A DNA stretch of 64,000 bases from Oscillospiraceae bacterium (lineage in GTDB: Bacteria; Bacillota; Clostridia; Oscillospirales; Oscillospiraceae), in the NCBI GenBank assembly GCA_021202845.1, contig JAJQCF010000031.1, positions 146,248 through 210,247 on the forward strand, written 5' to 3'. Made by a program: the position numbers and the translations under genes. Shown piece after piece: positions 1 to 6,938 of the stretch (the first letter of the stretch is position 1; the number at the start of each line of letters is the position of its first letter). The notes below the pieces were generated by a model that was given only the letters and a program-made list of their open reading frames with translations, was not told where the DNA came from and searched no databases.

Positions 1-611
1 TCGGCCAGACGGAAACAACGCTGACCATAGGCAACCTCGTGGGCACAACGCCGCGCCTCGGCTCAATGGGCAAGGCCAGCCCGCAGTTCGACATGGACGT
101 TGTGGACGCCGAGGGCAACCCCGTCCCCGTCGGCGAGACGGGCGAGATAGTTGTCCGTGTGCCGGAGGGCAGCGAGCTGCCGTGCGGACTTTTCAAGGGC
201 TACTACAACGACGAGCAGAAAACCGCCGAGTGCTGGCACGACGGGCTTTACCACACCGGCGACACGGCATGGAAGGACGAGGACGGCTACTTCTGGTTCG
301 TCGGCCGCGTAGACGACGTTATCAAGTCCTCCGGCTACCGCATAGGGCCGTTCGAGATTGAAAACGTCATCATGGAGCTGCCCTACGTGCTGGAGTGCGG
401 CGTTTCCGCGGCGCCCGACGAAATACGCGGACAGGTTGTCAAGGCGAGCATCGTGCTTGTCAAGGGCACCGAGGGCACGGAGGAGCTGAAAAAGGAGATT
501 CAGAACTACGTCAAGAGCCACACCGCGCCGTATAAGTACCCGCGCATAGTCGTGTTCCGCGACAGTCTGCCCAAGACTACCAGCGGTAAAATCCAGAGGA
601 ACAAGCTGTAA
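1..611 (+). CDS. AMP-forming acyl-CoA synthetase, C-terminal part (5' truncated by window edge)
   Basis: The frame is open from base 3 to the stop at 609-611, so about 202 C-terminal residues of a larger ANL-superfamily ligase are present. These enzymes activate a carboxylic acid to an acyl-adenylate and then an acyl-CoA. The visible part starts at GQTET (the A5 motif). It continues through YHTGD (A7), the hinge [20 protein letters not shown] (A8) and ends with [10 protein letters not shown], carrying the catalytic lysine (A10). The overall type resembles medium-chain or branched acyl-CoA synthetases, but the acid-binding pocket lies upstream of the window. The stop overlaps the next start (taATGa), so it is translationally coupled to the ATPase and the oxidoreductase genes that follow. 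Confidence 0.9.
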   Translation, partial: GQTETTLTIGNLVGTTPRLGSMGKASPQFDMDVVDAEGNPVPVGETGEIVVRVPEGSELPCGLFKGYYNDEQKTAECWHDGLYHTGDTAWKDEDGYFWFVGRVDDVIKSSGYRIGPFEIENVIMELPYVLECGVSAAPDEIRGQVVKASIVLVKGTEGTEELKKEIQNYVKSHTAPYKYPRIVVFRDSLPKTTSGKIQRNKL

Positions 612-1279
612 TGACCCGCGCGAGAGTAACCCTCTTCGCCGGCCACTACGGCAGCGGCAAGACGAACATCGCCGTCAACTACGCTCTCGCGCTGAGAGCG
701 GCGGGAGAAAAGGTGAAGATTGCCGACCTCGACATTGTCAATCCCTACTTCCGCACGCGCGACAGCGCCGAGGAGCTTGAAGCGGCGGGCGTGGAACTCA
801 TATCCTCCGCCTACGCTAACACGAATGTTGACTTTCCCGCCATGAACAGCGCGGTTTACGGGCTTGTGCAGCGGCGGGACGCACAGACGGTTTTCGACGT
901 CGGCGGCGACGACAGGGGCGCGCTGGCCTTGGGACGCTTTGTGCCGTATATTTTGGAGGAAAACGACTATGAAATGCTGTTCGTAGTCAACTTCCGCCGC
1001 CCGCTGACGCCGGACGCCGAGAGCGCGCTGGAGATAATGCGCGAGATTGAGTCCGCCTGCAAAATTCCCTTTACCGCCGTTGTCAACAACACAAACTTGG
1101 GGTGCGAGACAACCGCCGAAACCCTCTTGGACTCCCTCCCGCTCGCGCAGGAGCTGTGCCGTCTGGCATCGCTGCCGCTGAAAATGACCTGCGCGGAGCA
1201 GAGCGTGGCCGAAAAGCTGCGGGGTAAAGCGGAAAATATATTCCCGCTCAAATTGCAGCGCGGAGCCGCCGAACTTTGA
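611..1279 (+). CDS. P-loop ATPase of unknown role (MinD/CobQ-like)
   Basis: This 222-aa protein begins with a P-loop near residue 12 (GHYGSGKTN). It continues with a deviant Walker region IADLDIVNPYFRTRD and a FDVGGDDRGA segment near residue 95, a pattern typical of SIMIBI-class ATPases (MinD/ParA/CobQ relatives). It has no signal peptide or membrane segment, so it is cytosolic. Its start overlaps the acyl-CoA synthetase stop by one base, and the oxidoreductase subunits follow after a 57-bp gap. That placement suggests a role in maturation or cofactor insertion for the iron-sulfur oxidoreductase, but this is inference from position only. I do not recognise a characterised family member. Confidence 0.7.
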   Translation: MTRARVTLFAGHYGSGKTNIAVNYALALRAAGEKVKIADLDIVNPYFRTRDSAEELEAAGVELISSAYANTNVDFPAMNSAVYGLVQRRDAQTVFDVGGDDRGALALGRFVPYILEENDYEMLFVVNFRRPLTPDAESALEIMREIESACKIPFTAVVNNTNLGCETTAETLLDSLPLAQELCRLASLPLKMTCAEQSVAEKLRGKAENIFPLKLQRGAAEL

Positions 1280-1336
1280 CTTACAAACGCTTTATAAGAT
1301 TCAATAATATTTATTTTTGAAACAGGAGCAATGAAT

Positions 1337-1543
1337 ATGGCAAAACTGACTTTCAGAACAGAGCTGTGCAAGGGCTGTGGACTGTGCGTGGAGGCGTGTC
1401 CGCGCGGACTTATTGAGCTCAGCCGCACACAGCTCAACAAAAACGGTCACTCACCCGCCGAGATGACCGACGAAACGCGCTGCATAGGCTGCGCCTTCTG
1501 CGCAATAATGTGCCCCGACTGCGTGATAACTGTTGAAAGGTAG
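1337..1543 (+). CDS. korD: 2-oxoacid:ferredoxin oxidoreductase delta subunit (2x[4Fe-4S] ferredoxin)
   Basis: A 68-aa dicluster ferredoxin. Two classical CxxCxxCxxxCP motifs are visible at C11/C14/C17/C21 and C49/C52/C55/C59, each binding one 4Fe-4S cluster. It would carry electrons from the thiamine-dependent catalytic subunits to soluble ferredoxin. Two in-frame ATGs exist, at 1331 and 1337. The ribosome site AGGAG at 1324-1328 lies 2 nt from the first and 8 nt from the second, so 1337 is chosen. The alpha-subunit gene follows 10 bp downstream, in the order delta-alpha-beta-gamma, the usual layout of KOR/VOR-type enzymes. Confidence 0.9.
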   Translation: MAKLTFRTELCKGCGLCVEACPRGLIELSRTQLNKNGHSPAEMTDETRCIGCAFCAIMCPDCVITVER

Positions 1544-1553
1544 GGTTGAAAAT

Positions 1554-2618
1554 ATGTCTGACAAGAAACTTATGAAGGGCAACGAGGCCATTGCCGAGGC
1601 CGCTATCGAGGCGGGCTGCCGCTTTTACTTCGGCTATCCTATAACGCCCCAGACCGAGGTTGCCGCGTACATGGCAAAGCGTATGCCGAAGATAGGCGGC
1701 GTGTTTTTGCAGGCGGAGAGCGAGCTTGCCGCCGTGAACATGGTCTACGGCGTCGCCTCCGCGGGCAAGAGGGCAATGACGAGCTCGTCCAGCCCGGGAA
1801 TCTCCCTCAAGTCCGAGGGCATATCCTACCTCGCGGGCTGCGACCTGCCGGCGCTCATTGTCAACGTGCAGCGCGGCGGCCCGGGTCTTGGCGGCATACA
1901 GCCCAGCCAGAGCGACTATTTTCAGGCCACGCGCGGCGGCGGACACGGCGACTACCACATTCTTGTCCTCGCCCCCGCGTCCGTGCAGGAGATGGCGGAC
2001 TTCACCGTTAAGGCCTTCGACCTCGCGGATAAGTGGCGCGTTCCGGCAATGCTGCTCTCAGATGGCACGCTGGGGCAGATGATGGAGCCTGTGAGCATGG
2101 AGCACTACGAGGCCAAGACGTTCGACAAGCCTTGGGCCGTGACCGGCACGGGCATGGCGAGGGAGCACAATATAATAAATTCGCTCTACCTCGACCCGCA
2201 GAAGTTGGAGATTGAGAACTTCCGCCGCTACGAGCGCTACGAGCGCATAAAGGCCGAGGAGGCGATGTGGGAAGAATATCTGATGGACGACGCCGAAATA
2301 TGCGTCACGGCCTACGGCATCAGCGCCCGCGTGGCCCGCAGCGCGGTGACCGCTGCGAGAGCGCAGGGCATAAAAGCGGGCATGATACGCCCGCAGACGC
2401 TGTGGCCGTTCCCCGTCAAGCCGTTTGAGGACTCACTGGAGCACGTCCGCGCCTATATCGACGTGGAGATGTCTATGGGTCAGATGATAGAGGACGTGCG
2501 CCTTGCCACGCGCTGTGCGCGTCCCGTCTGTCTCAGCAACCGCGTCGGGGGCATGATACCCTCCACGGAACAGGTGCTGGCAAAGATTAAAGAAATAGCC
2601 GGAGGTTTAGACAAATGA
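1554..2618 (+). CDS. korA: 2-oxoacid:ferredoxin oxidoreductase alpha subunit (VorB/KorA type)
   Basis: A 354-aa alpha subunit of the thiamine-diphosphate-dependent 2-oxoacid:ferredoxin oxidoreductases, which oxidatively decarboxylate a 2-oxoacid to an acyl-CoA and reduce ferredoxin (reversible). The N-terminal pyrimidine-binding domain shows [15 protein letters not shown], the family motif GYPITPQTE and the catalytic-loop region [14 protein letters not shown]. The C-terminal transketolase-like domain starts near residue 250. The sequence resembles proteins named 3-methyl-2-oxobutanoate dehydrogenase VorB, but 2-oxoglutarate or aryl-pyruvate substrates are possible. A TTG at 1533 would extend it by 7 codons; ATG 1554, preceded by an AGG-rich stretch, is preferred. 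The stop overlaps the beta start (ATGA). Confidence 0.9.
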   Translation: MSDKKLMKGNEAIAEAAIEAGCRFYFGYPITPQTEVAAYMAKRMPKIGGVFLQAESELAAVNMVYGVASAGKRAMTSSSSPGISLKSEGISYLAGCDLPALIVNVQRGGPGLGGIQPSQSDYFQATRGGGHGDYHILVLAPASVQEMADFTVKAFDLADKWRVPAMLLSDGTLGQMMEPVSMEHYEAKTFDKPWAVTGTGMAREHNIINSLYLDPQKLEIENFRRYERYERIKAEEAMWEEYLMDDAEICVTAYGISARVARSAVTAARAQGIKAGMIRPQTLWPFPVKPFEDSLEHVRAYIDVEMSMGQMIEDVRLATRCARPVCLSNRVGGMIPSTEQVLAKIKEIAGGLDK

Positions 2619-3367
2619 GTATAGTGTTTGAAGCGCCGAAGAGCCTTATAGATGTTCCGCGTCACTACTGTCCCGGCTGCACCCACGGCATAATCCACCG
2701 TCTGGTGGCCGAGGTCATTGACGAGCTGGGCATAGAGGGCCGCACAGTCGGCATAGCCCCCGTGGGCTGCGCGGTCGTCGCCTACGATTACTTCCGCTGC
2801 GACATGGTGGAGGCCGCCCACGGGCGCGCGCCCGCCGTAGCCACAGGACTGAAGCGCGCCATGCCGGAAAATATCATATTCTCCTATCAGGGCGACGGAG
2901 ACCTTGCCAGTATCGGCATGGCGGAGACCGTCCACGCCGCCGCCAGAGGCGAGAACATAACCGTTATCTTCGTCAACAACGCCATTTACGGCATGACCGG
3001 CGGGCAAATGGCGCCGACCACGCTGCCGGGTCAGGTTACGCAGACCTCGCCCTACGGCCGCGACACCGCCACCACCGGCTTCCCCATTCGCGTCTGCGAG
3101 CTGCTGCGGGAGCTGGACGGGGCGCAGTACCTTGAGCGCGTCTCCGTGGACTGTGTGAAAAACGTCCTGCAAGCGAAAAAGGCCATTAAAAAGGCGTTTG
3201 TCAACCAGATTGAGGGGCGCGGCTTCTCGCTTGTGGAAATTCTCTCGTCCTGCCCGACAAACTGGGGCATGACGCCGCAGGACGCGCTGCGGTGGATTGA
3301 GGAAAAGATGATTCCCTATTACCCGCTCGGCGTTTACAAGGACGCGGCGGCAAAGGAGGCGCAGTGA
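2615..3367 (+). CDS. korB: 2-oxoacid:ferredoxin oxidoreductase beta subunit (thiamine diphosphate-binding)
   Basis: A 250-aa beta subunit that binds thiamine diphosphate and Mg2+. The motif YCPGCTHG lies near residue 18. The cofactor motif GDGDLASIG is near residue 91, followed about 25 residues later by the NN of [16 protein letters not shown], together forming the GDG-NN thiamine diphosphate signature. It forms the active site with the alpha subunit, whose gene overlaps it by 4 bp. The length and the presence of only one cysteine pair near the N terminus match the short KorB/VorA type rather than pyruvate:ferredoxin oxidoreductase. Confidence 0.92.
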   Translation: MSIVFEAPKSLIDVPRHYCPGCTHGIIHRLVAEVIDELGIEGRTVGIAPVGCAVVAYDYFRCDMVEAAHGRAPAVATGLKRAMPENIIFSYQGDGDLASIGMAETVHAAARGENITVIFVNNAIYGMTGGQMAPTTLPGQVTQTSPYGRDTATTGFPIRVCELLRELDGAQYLERVSVDCVKNVLQAKKAIKKAFVNQIEGRGFSLVEILSSCPTNWGMTPQDALRWIEEKMIPYYPLGVYKDAAAKEAQ

Positions 3368-3368
3368 A

Positions 3369-3902
3369 ATGGCGGATATAAAAATCGTTTTCGCGGGCTT
3401 CGGCGGACAGGGCATACTTTTTGCCGGCAAGCTCGTGGCCTACAAGGGGCTGCTGGAGAATAAATATGTCAGCTGGCTGCCCTCCTACGGCCCCGAAATG
3501 CGCGGCGGCACGGCAAATTGCAGTGTTATTGTCAGCGACGAGCAGATTGGCTCGCCGATGGTGCCGACGCCCGACATTCTCATGGTGATGAACGGCCCCT
3601 CGCTGGACACTTTCGAGGACTGTGTAGCACCGGGCGGCAGAATTTTTGCTGACAGCTCACTCATCGACCGAAAGGTGCGCCGCACCGACGTTGAGACATT
3701 CTACGTCCCCGCGAGCCAAATGGCAAACGAGGCGGGAATGCCCGCGCTGGCCAACATGATTTTAGCGGGCAAGCTGCTGAAAGAGACCCCCGCGCTCTCC
3801 GGCGGCAGCATAGACGCGGTGCTGGGCAAAATAATCTCCGCCCGCCACAAGGATATGTTGGAGCAAAACCGCAAAGCTCTGGAAATGGGCTTCGCAGTCT
3901 GA
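3369..3902 (+). CDS. korC: 2-oxoacid:ferredoxin oxidoreductase gamma subunit
   Basis: A 177-aa gamma (catalytic-domain) subunit. The family hallmark GFGGQGILFAGKLVA is at residues 10-24, and PSYGPEMRGGTANCSV follows near residue 38, the usual conserved loop. It completes the delta-alpha-beta-gamma set and follows the beta stop after one base. With the upstream acyl-CoA synthetase, the operon could link free branched or aromatic acids, their CoA esters and the corresponding 2-oxoacids in either direction. Direction and substrate are inference. Confidence 0.9.
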   Translation: MADIKIVFAGFGGQGILFAGKLVAYKGLLENKYVSWLPSYGPEMRGGTANCSVIVSDEQIGSPMVPTPDILMVMNGPSLDTFEDCVAPGGRIFADSSLIDRKVRRTDVETFYVPASQMANEAGMPALANMILAGKLLKETPALSGGSIDAVLGKIISARHKDMLEQNRKALEMGFAV

Positions 3903-3963
3903 CCCAATATAGAGCGATTCAGAAAAATTTTTATTGTTTTTCGACGAAATTTGCGCCAAACTA

Positions 3964-3991
3964 TTGACTTTGCTCTTTATTATGGTAAAAT
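3964..3991 (+). promoter_or_regulatory. sigma-A-type promoter for the amino-acid ABC transporter operon
   Basis: TTGACT at 3964-3969 and TAAAAT at 3986-3991 are separated by 16 bp. They lie 54 bp upstream of the substrate-binding protein start, in an AT-rich gap after korC. This implies the transporter is transcribed separately from the oxidoreductase operon. Confidence 0.6.
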
Positions 3992-4044
3992 GCTGAAGTG
4001 TGTAAAAACTGCACAACTTATGTTTTTTATGGAGGACAATTAAA

Positions 4045-4947
4045 ATGAAAAAGAAAAGTCTGCTCGCCCTGCTGCTTGCGGCGTGCATGTGCCTGACTCT
4101 AACGGCCTGCGGCAGCAGCTCCACCACGACTACCACAACCACTACTACTGCCGACAGCTCCGCCGCGTCCGACACCGCTGCCGACGACAGCGCGGCGGCT
4201 GACGACACCGCCGCCGCTGACGAGACCGAGGACGCCGACAGCGACCTCGCCTACGTGCAGAACAAGGGCACTCTCGTTATCGGCATCACCGACTTTGAGC
4301 CTATGGACTATCAGGATGCCGACGGCAACTGGATTGGCTTCGACGCCGACATGGCCGCCGCCTTCGCTGAGAGCCTTGGCGTAACGCCCGAATTTCAAAT
4401 TATAGCCGACTGGGACAACAAGGTCATGGAGCTTGAGGGCAAGACCATTGACGTTGTCTGGAACGGCATGACGCTCACCGACGAGGTCAAGAGCGCTATG
4501 GAGTGCTCCAACGCCTACTTCAACAACGCGCAGGTCGTTGTCGTTCCTGCCGATGTGGCCGACCAGTACCAGACCGTGGAGGACTTGGAGGGTCTGCTCT
4601 TCGCCGTGGAGAACGGCTCCGCCGGTATGGCCGAGATTGAAGCTCTCGGACTGGACTACACTCCCGTTCAGGACCAAGCCACCACGCTGCTTGAAGTTTC
4701 CGCCGGCACCGCTGACGCTGCCGTTATCGACTACCTCATGGCCGCCGCCATGGTCGGCGAGGGCACGAGCTACGACAAGCTGACCTACACCGTCAGCCTC
4801 AACAGCGAGGAGTACGGCGTCGGCTTCCGCAAGGGCTCCGATTTGGCCGAGATGCTCAACGAGTTCTTCAGCGCTTCTTACGCCGACGGCACCATGCAGG
4901 AGATTGCCGAGCGCTACAACATAGCCGACAAGCTCATAGAGCAGTAA
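4045..4947 (+). CDS. amino-acid ABC transporter substrate-binding lipoprotein
   Basis: A 300-aa extracellular solute-binding protein of family 3 (polar amino acids). It has a lipoprotein signal peptide with lipobox LTAC and lipidated Cys22. A low-complexity tether follows: SSS, nine threonines (residues 27-35), then a Ser/Ala/Asp-rich stretch to about residue 65. The binding domain begins around GTLVIGITDFEPMDYQDADG and includes FDADMAAAFAESLG, the typical family 3 start. It delivers its ligand to the permease and ATPase encoded next. The specific amino acid cannot be assigned. A stem-loop separates it from the permease gene, which may let the binding protein be made in excess. Confidence 0.92.
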   Translation: MKKKSLLALLLAACMCLTLTACGSSSTTTTTTTTTADSSAASDTAADDSAAADDTAAADETEDADSDLAYVQNKGTLVIGITDFEPMDYQDADGNWIGFDADMAAAFAESLGVTPEFQIIADWDNKVMELEGKTIDVVWNGMTLTDEVKSAMECSNAYFNNAQVVVVPADVADQYQTVEDLEGLLFAVENGSAGMAEIEALGLDYTPVQDQATTLLEVSAGTADAAVIDYLMAAAMVGEGTSYDKLTYTVSLNSEEYGVGFRKGSDLAEMLNEFFSASYADGTMQEIAERYNIADKLIEQ

Positions 4948-4970
4948 AACCAAACTCAAGACGCAAGTTT

Positions 4971-5005
4971 CAAAGGCAGAAGGTAAGCCATGCCCTCTGC
5001 CTTTG
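4971..5005 (+). terminator. intercistronic stem-loop (attenuating or mRNA-stabilising)
   Basis: Perfect 10-bp inverted repeat CAAAGGCAGA (4971-4980) / TCTGCCTTTG (4996-5005) with a 15-nt loop, between the binding-protein and permease genes. No long U tract follows, so a partial terminator or 3'-end stabiliser is more likely than a full stop. Confidence 0.55.
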
Positions 5006-5049
5006 ATTTGTTGCAGTAATCGCAGACGAAGGCAGGTGGAATATATAAC

Positions 5050-5721
5050 ATGTTTTTGACCGTAATCGGCGCTCTAAACGAGGGCTTTTTGCAGACACTG
5101 AAGCTGTTCGCGGTCACGCTGGTCGGCGCCATTCCGCTGGGGCTGATAATCTCCTTCGGCTCCATGAGCCGCTTCGCGCCCCTGCGCTATGTGACAAAAA
5201 CCGTGGTCTGGATAATCCGCGGCACGCCGCTCATGCTCCAGCTCATAATTTTGTTCTTTGTGCCCGGCATGATTAGAAGCGCCGGCAGCCCGTGGCCGAG
5301 CGGTGAATCCGGCCGCTTTATGGCCGCGTGCATCGCCTTTATCATCAACTATGCGTGCTATTTTTCCGAAATATACCGCGGCGGAATCCAAGGCGTCCCC
5401 GTGGGGCAGCAGGAGGCCGGACTTGTGCTCGGCATGACGAAAACCCAGATATTTTTCAAGGTGACGCTGCTGCAAATGGTAAAGCGCATCATTCCCCCGA
5501 TGTCCAACGAAATAATTACGCTGGTGAAGGACACCTCCATTGCCCGCATCATTTCATTCCAAGAGCTTATCTGGGCGGGCTATGCCTTCCTCAAAGGCTC
5601 CCACGGCTATTCGGGACTGCTGTGGCCTCTGTTTTTCACAGGAGTTTATTACCTGCTGTTTGTGGGCATTCTGACGCTGCTGTTCGGATACATAGAGCGC
5701 AGACTGTCCTATTTCCGCTGA
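5050..5721 (+). CDS. amino-acid ABC transporter permease
   Basis: A 223-aa inner-membrane permease of the His/Glu/Gln/Arg/opine family (HisMQ/GlnP type). Several hydrophobic segments are visible, starting with [32 protein letters not shown]. The family signature [14 protein letters not shown] is near residue 58. The cytoplasmic EAA loop that docks the ATPase is around residues 118-150 ([23 protein letters not shown]...). The ribosome site AGGTGGA lies 9 nt before the ATG. It is placed between the lipoprotein and ATPase genes of the same transporter; one permease gene implies a homodimer. Confidence 0.92.
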   Translation: MFLTVIGALNEGFLQTLKLFAVTLVGAIPLGLIISFGSMSRFAPLRYVTKTVVWIIRGTPLMLQLIILFFVPGMIRSAGSPWPSGESGRFMAACIAFIINYACYFSEIYRGGIQGVPVGQQEAGLVLGMTKTQIFFKVTLLQMVKRIIPPMSNEIITLVKDTSIARIISFQELIWAGYAFLKGSHGYSGLLWPLFFTGVYYLLFVGILTLLFGYIERRLSYFR

Positions 5722-5737
5722 AAGGAGGCGCGCCGGT

Positions 5738-6523
5738 ATGTCGGTTTTGGAAGTACACAACATCAGCAAGAGCTTCGGTTCCACCGAGGTTCTGCGGGAC
5801 ATCAGCTTCACGCTGGACGAGGGACAGTCCTTGGCAATCATAGGCTCCTCGGGCTCGGGCAAAACGACGCTGCTCCGCTGCCTTAATTTTCTGGAAAAGC
5901 CGAACGGCGGCACAATCTCCGTCCTCGGCAATGTGATATTCGACGCCGCCGACCCCGCCACGCAGCGCGAGCAGGAGATACGCCGCAAGCGGCTGCACTT
6001 CGGACTTGTGTTCCAGTCGTTCAACCTCTTCCCGCAGTACACCGCGCTGGACAACGTGACCTTGGCGGGCAAGCTGCTGGCAAAGGAGTGGGCGGACTAC
6101 AAGCAGAATAAAAAGGCCATTTTTGACGAGATTGAAGCTCAGGGGCGGGAGCTGCTGGCGCAGATGGGTCTTGCCGACCGCGCGGAGCACTATCCCCACC
6201 AGCTCTCCGGCGGGCAGCAGCAGCGCGTAGCCATAGCCCGCGCCTTGGCGCTGAAGCCCGACATCCTCTGCTTCGACGAACCGACCTCCGCCCTCGACCC
6301 GGAGCTGACGGGCGAGGTGCTGAAGGTCATACGCTCTCTGGCGGAGCAGAACACGACGATGATAATAGTCACCCACGAAATGGCATTTGCCCGCGACGTG
6401 GCCGACCGCGTAATATTCATGGACGGCGGCGTAATAGTGGAAGAGGGCCGCGCGCACGACGTCATAGAAAACCCCAAGGAAGAGCGCACAAGGCAGTTCC
6501 TGTCGCGGTATGCGGAGCATTAA
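5738..6523 (+). CDS. amino-acid ABC transporter ATP-binding protein (GlnQ/HisP type)
   Basis: A 261-aa ABC ATPase that drives the upstream permease. The Walker A motif GSSGSGKT is at residues 36-43, the Q-loop at [13 protein letters not shown], the signature LSGGQQQR near residue 153, Walker B with catalytic Glu in [13 protein letters not shown], and the H-loop in IIVTHEM. The size is close to typical GlnQ plus a short insertion after the Q-loop ([19 protein letters not shown]). A strong AAAGGAGG ribosome site precedes the ATG. It ends the operon, which is closed by a terminator 22 bp downstream. Confidence 0.93.
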   Translation: MSVLEVHNISKSFGSTEVLRDISFTLDEGQSLAIIGSSGSGKTTLLRCLNFLEKPNGGTISVLGNVIFDAADPATQREQEIRRKRLHFGLVFQSFNLFPQYTALDNVTLAGKLLAKEWADYKQNKKAIFDEIEAQGRELLAQMGLADRAEHYPHQLSGGQQQRVAIARALALKPDILCFDEPTSALDPELTGEVLKVIRSLAEQNTTMIIVTHEMAFARDVADRVIFMDGGVIVEEGRAHDVIENPKEERTRQFLSRYAEH

Positions 6524-6545
6524 ATATTAAAATAACAAGACAAAA

Positions 6546-6598
6546 CCGAGCGCCCAAAGCGAACTTTCGCCGTGAGCGCTCGGCTAATTATATTTTCA
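6546..6598 (+). terminator. intrinsic terminator of the amino-acid ABC transporter operon
   Basis: Stem CCGAGCGC (6546-6553) / GCGCTCGG (6576-6583), with a second inner stem GCGAA/TTCGC, followed by a U-rich tail ctaattatatttt. Confidence 0.75.
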
Positions 6599-6604
6599 CA
6601 CAGT

Positions 6605-6632
6605 CAACATTCCCGCGCCTCCAGCATATTAT
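6605..6632 (+). promoter_or_regulatory. candidate sigma-E-like sporulation promoter for the 52-aa ORF-spoVM-sipL operon
   Basis: CAACATT (6605-6611), 13 bp, CATATTAT (6625-6632). This resembles the sigma-E consensus (KMATATT, 13-14 bp, CATACAAT). The start point would fall near 6640, just upstream of the GGGAGG ribosome site at 6653-6658. The call rests on consensus matching by eye and on the sporulation genes downstream. Confidence 0.4.
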
Positions 6633-6666
6633 GTATTGATACGTAATAGCAAGGGAGGCGTGTTCT

Positions 6667-6825
6667 ATGCGCGGCAGACCGCCGGGGGCTTGTTGGGTCA
6701 GTCTCGTATTTATTGCGCTGGGCACTATTATAATATTGACGATGGTGCTGCCGTCGGGCGTCTGGTGGTTCATGTTTGGCGCGGGACTTATCGCCGTGGG
6801 CATTATGTTGTGCAGGAGGCTTTGA
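6667..6825 (+). CDS. small two-helix membrane protein preceding spoVM
   Basis: A 52-aa protein with two hydrophobic segments, about residues 11-28 (VSLVFIALGTIIILTMVL) and 33-48 (VWWFMFGAGLIAVGIM), separated by a short PSG turn. The ends are positively charged (MRGR at the N terminus, CRRL at the C terminus). The start has a strong GGGAGG ribosome site 8 nt upstream. The stop shares a base with the SpoVM start (TGATG), so translation is coupled. Position beside spoVM and sipL suggests a forespore-membrane or sporulation role, but no function is known to me. It is easy to miss because of its length. Confidence 0.7.
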   Translation: MRGRPPGACWVSLVFIALGTIIILTMVLPSGVWWFMFGAGLIAVGIMLCRRL

Positions 6826-6893
6826 TGAAAATATTCACATTCGCGTTACCGAAATTTTTGCGCAGGCTGCTTGGCGGCAGGCATAAACGGTAG
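6825..6893 (+). CDS. spoVM: stage V sporulation protein M (SpoVM)
   Basis: A 22-aa peptide, MKIFTFALPKFLRRLLGGRH plus KR. It keeps the hallmark of SpoVM (26 aa in Bacillus subtilis): MK, T5, then LPKFL with Pro9 in the same position, followed by an amphipathic basic helix. SpoVM binds convex membrane on the forespore and recruits SpoIVA to start coat assembly. An AGGAGG ribosome site at 6814-6819 sits 5 nt before the ATG, inside the end of the previous gene. The next gene encodes the SpoIVA partner SipL, and spoIVA itself is at 61487-62965. It is four residues shorter than the Bacillus peptide. Confidence 0.85.
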   Translation: MKIFTFALPKFLRRLLGGRHKR

Positions 6894-6938
6894 GTTCGTC
6901 TCATAGCATTTACAAACCGAATGTTTGGAGTGGTGCTA

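Noticed and set aside
4120..4152. Threonine tract as an unstable triplet repeat (phase variation).
   Set aside because: Codons are mixed (acc, acg, act, aca), so slippage is unlikely; the tract is a protein-level tether.
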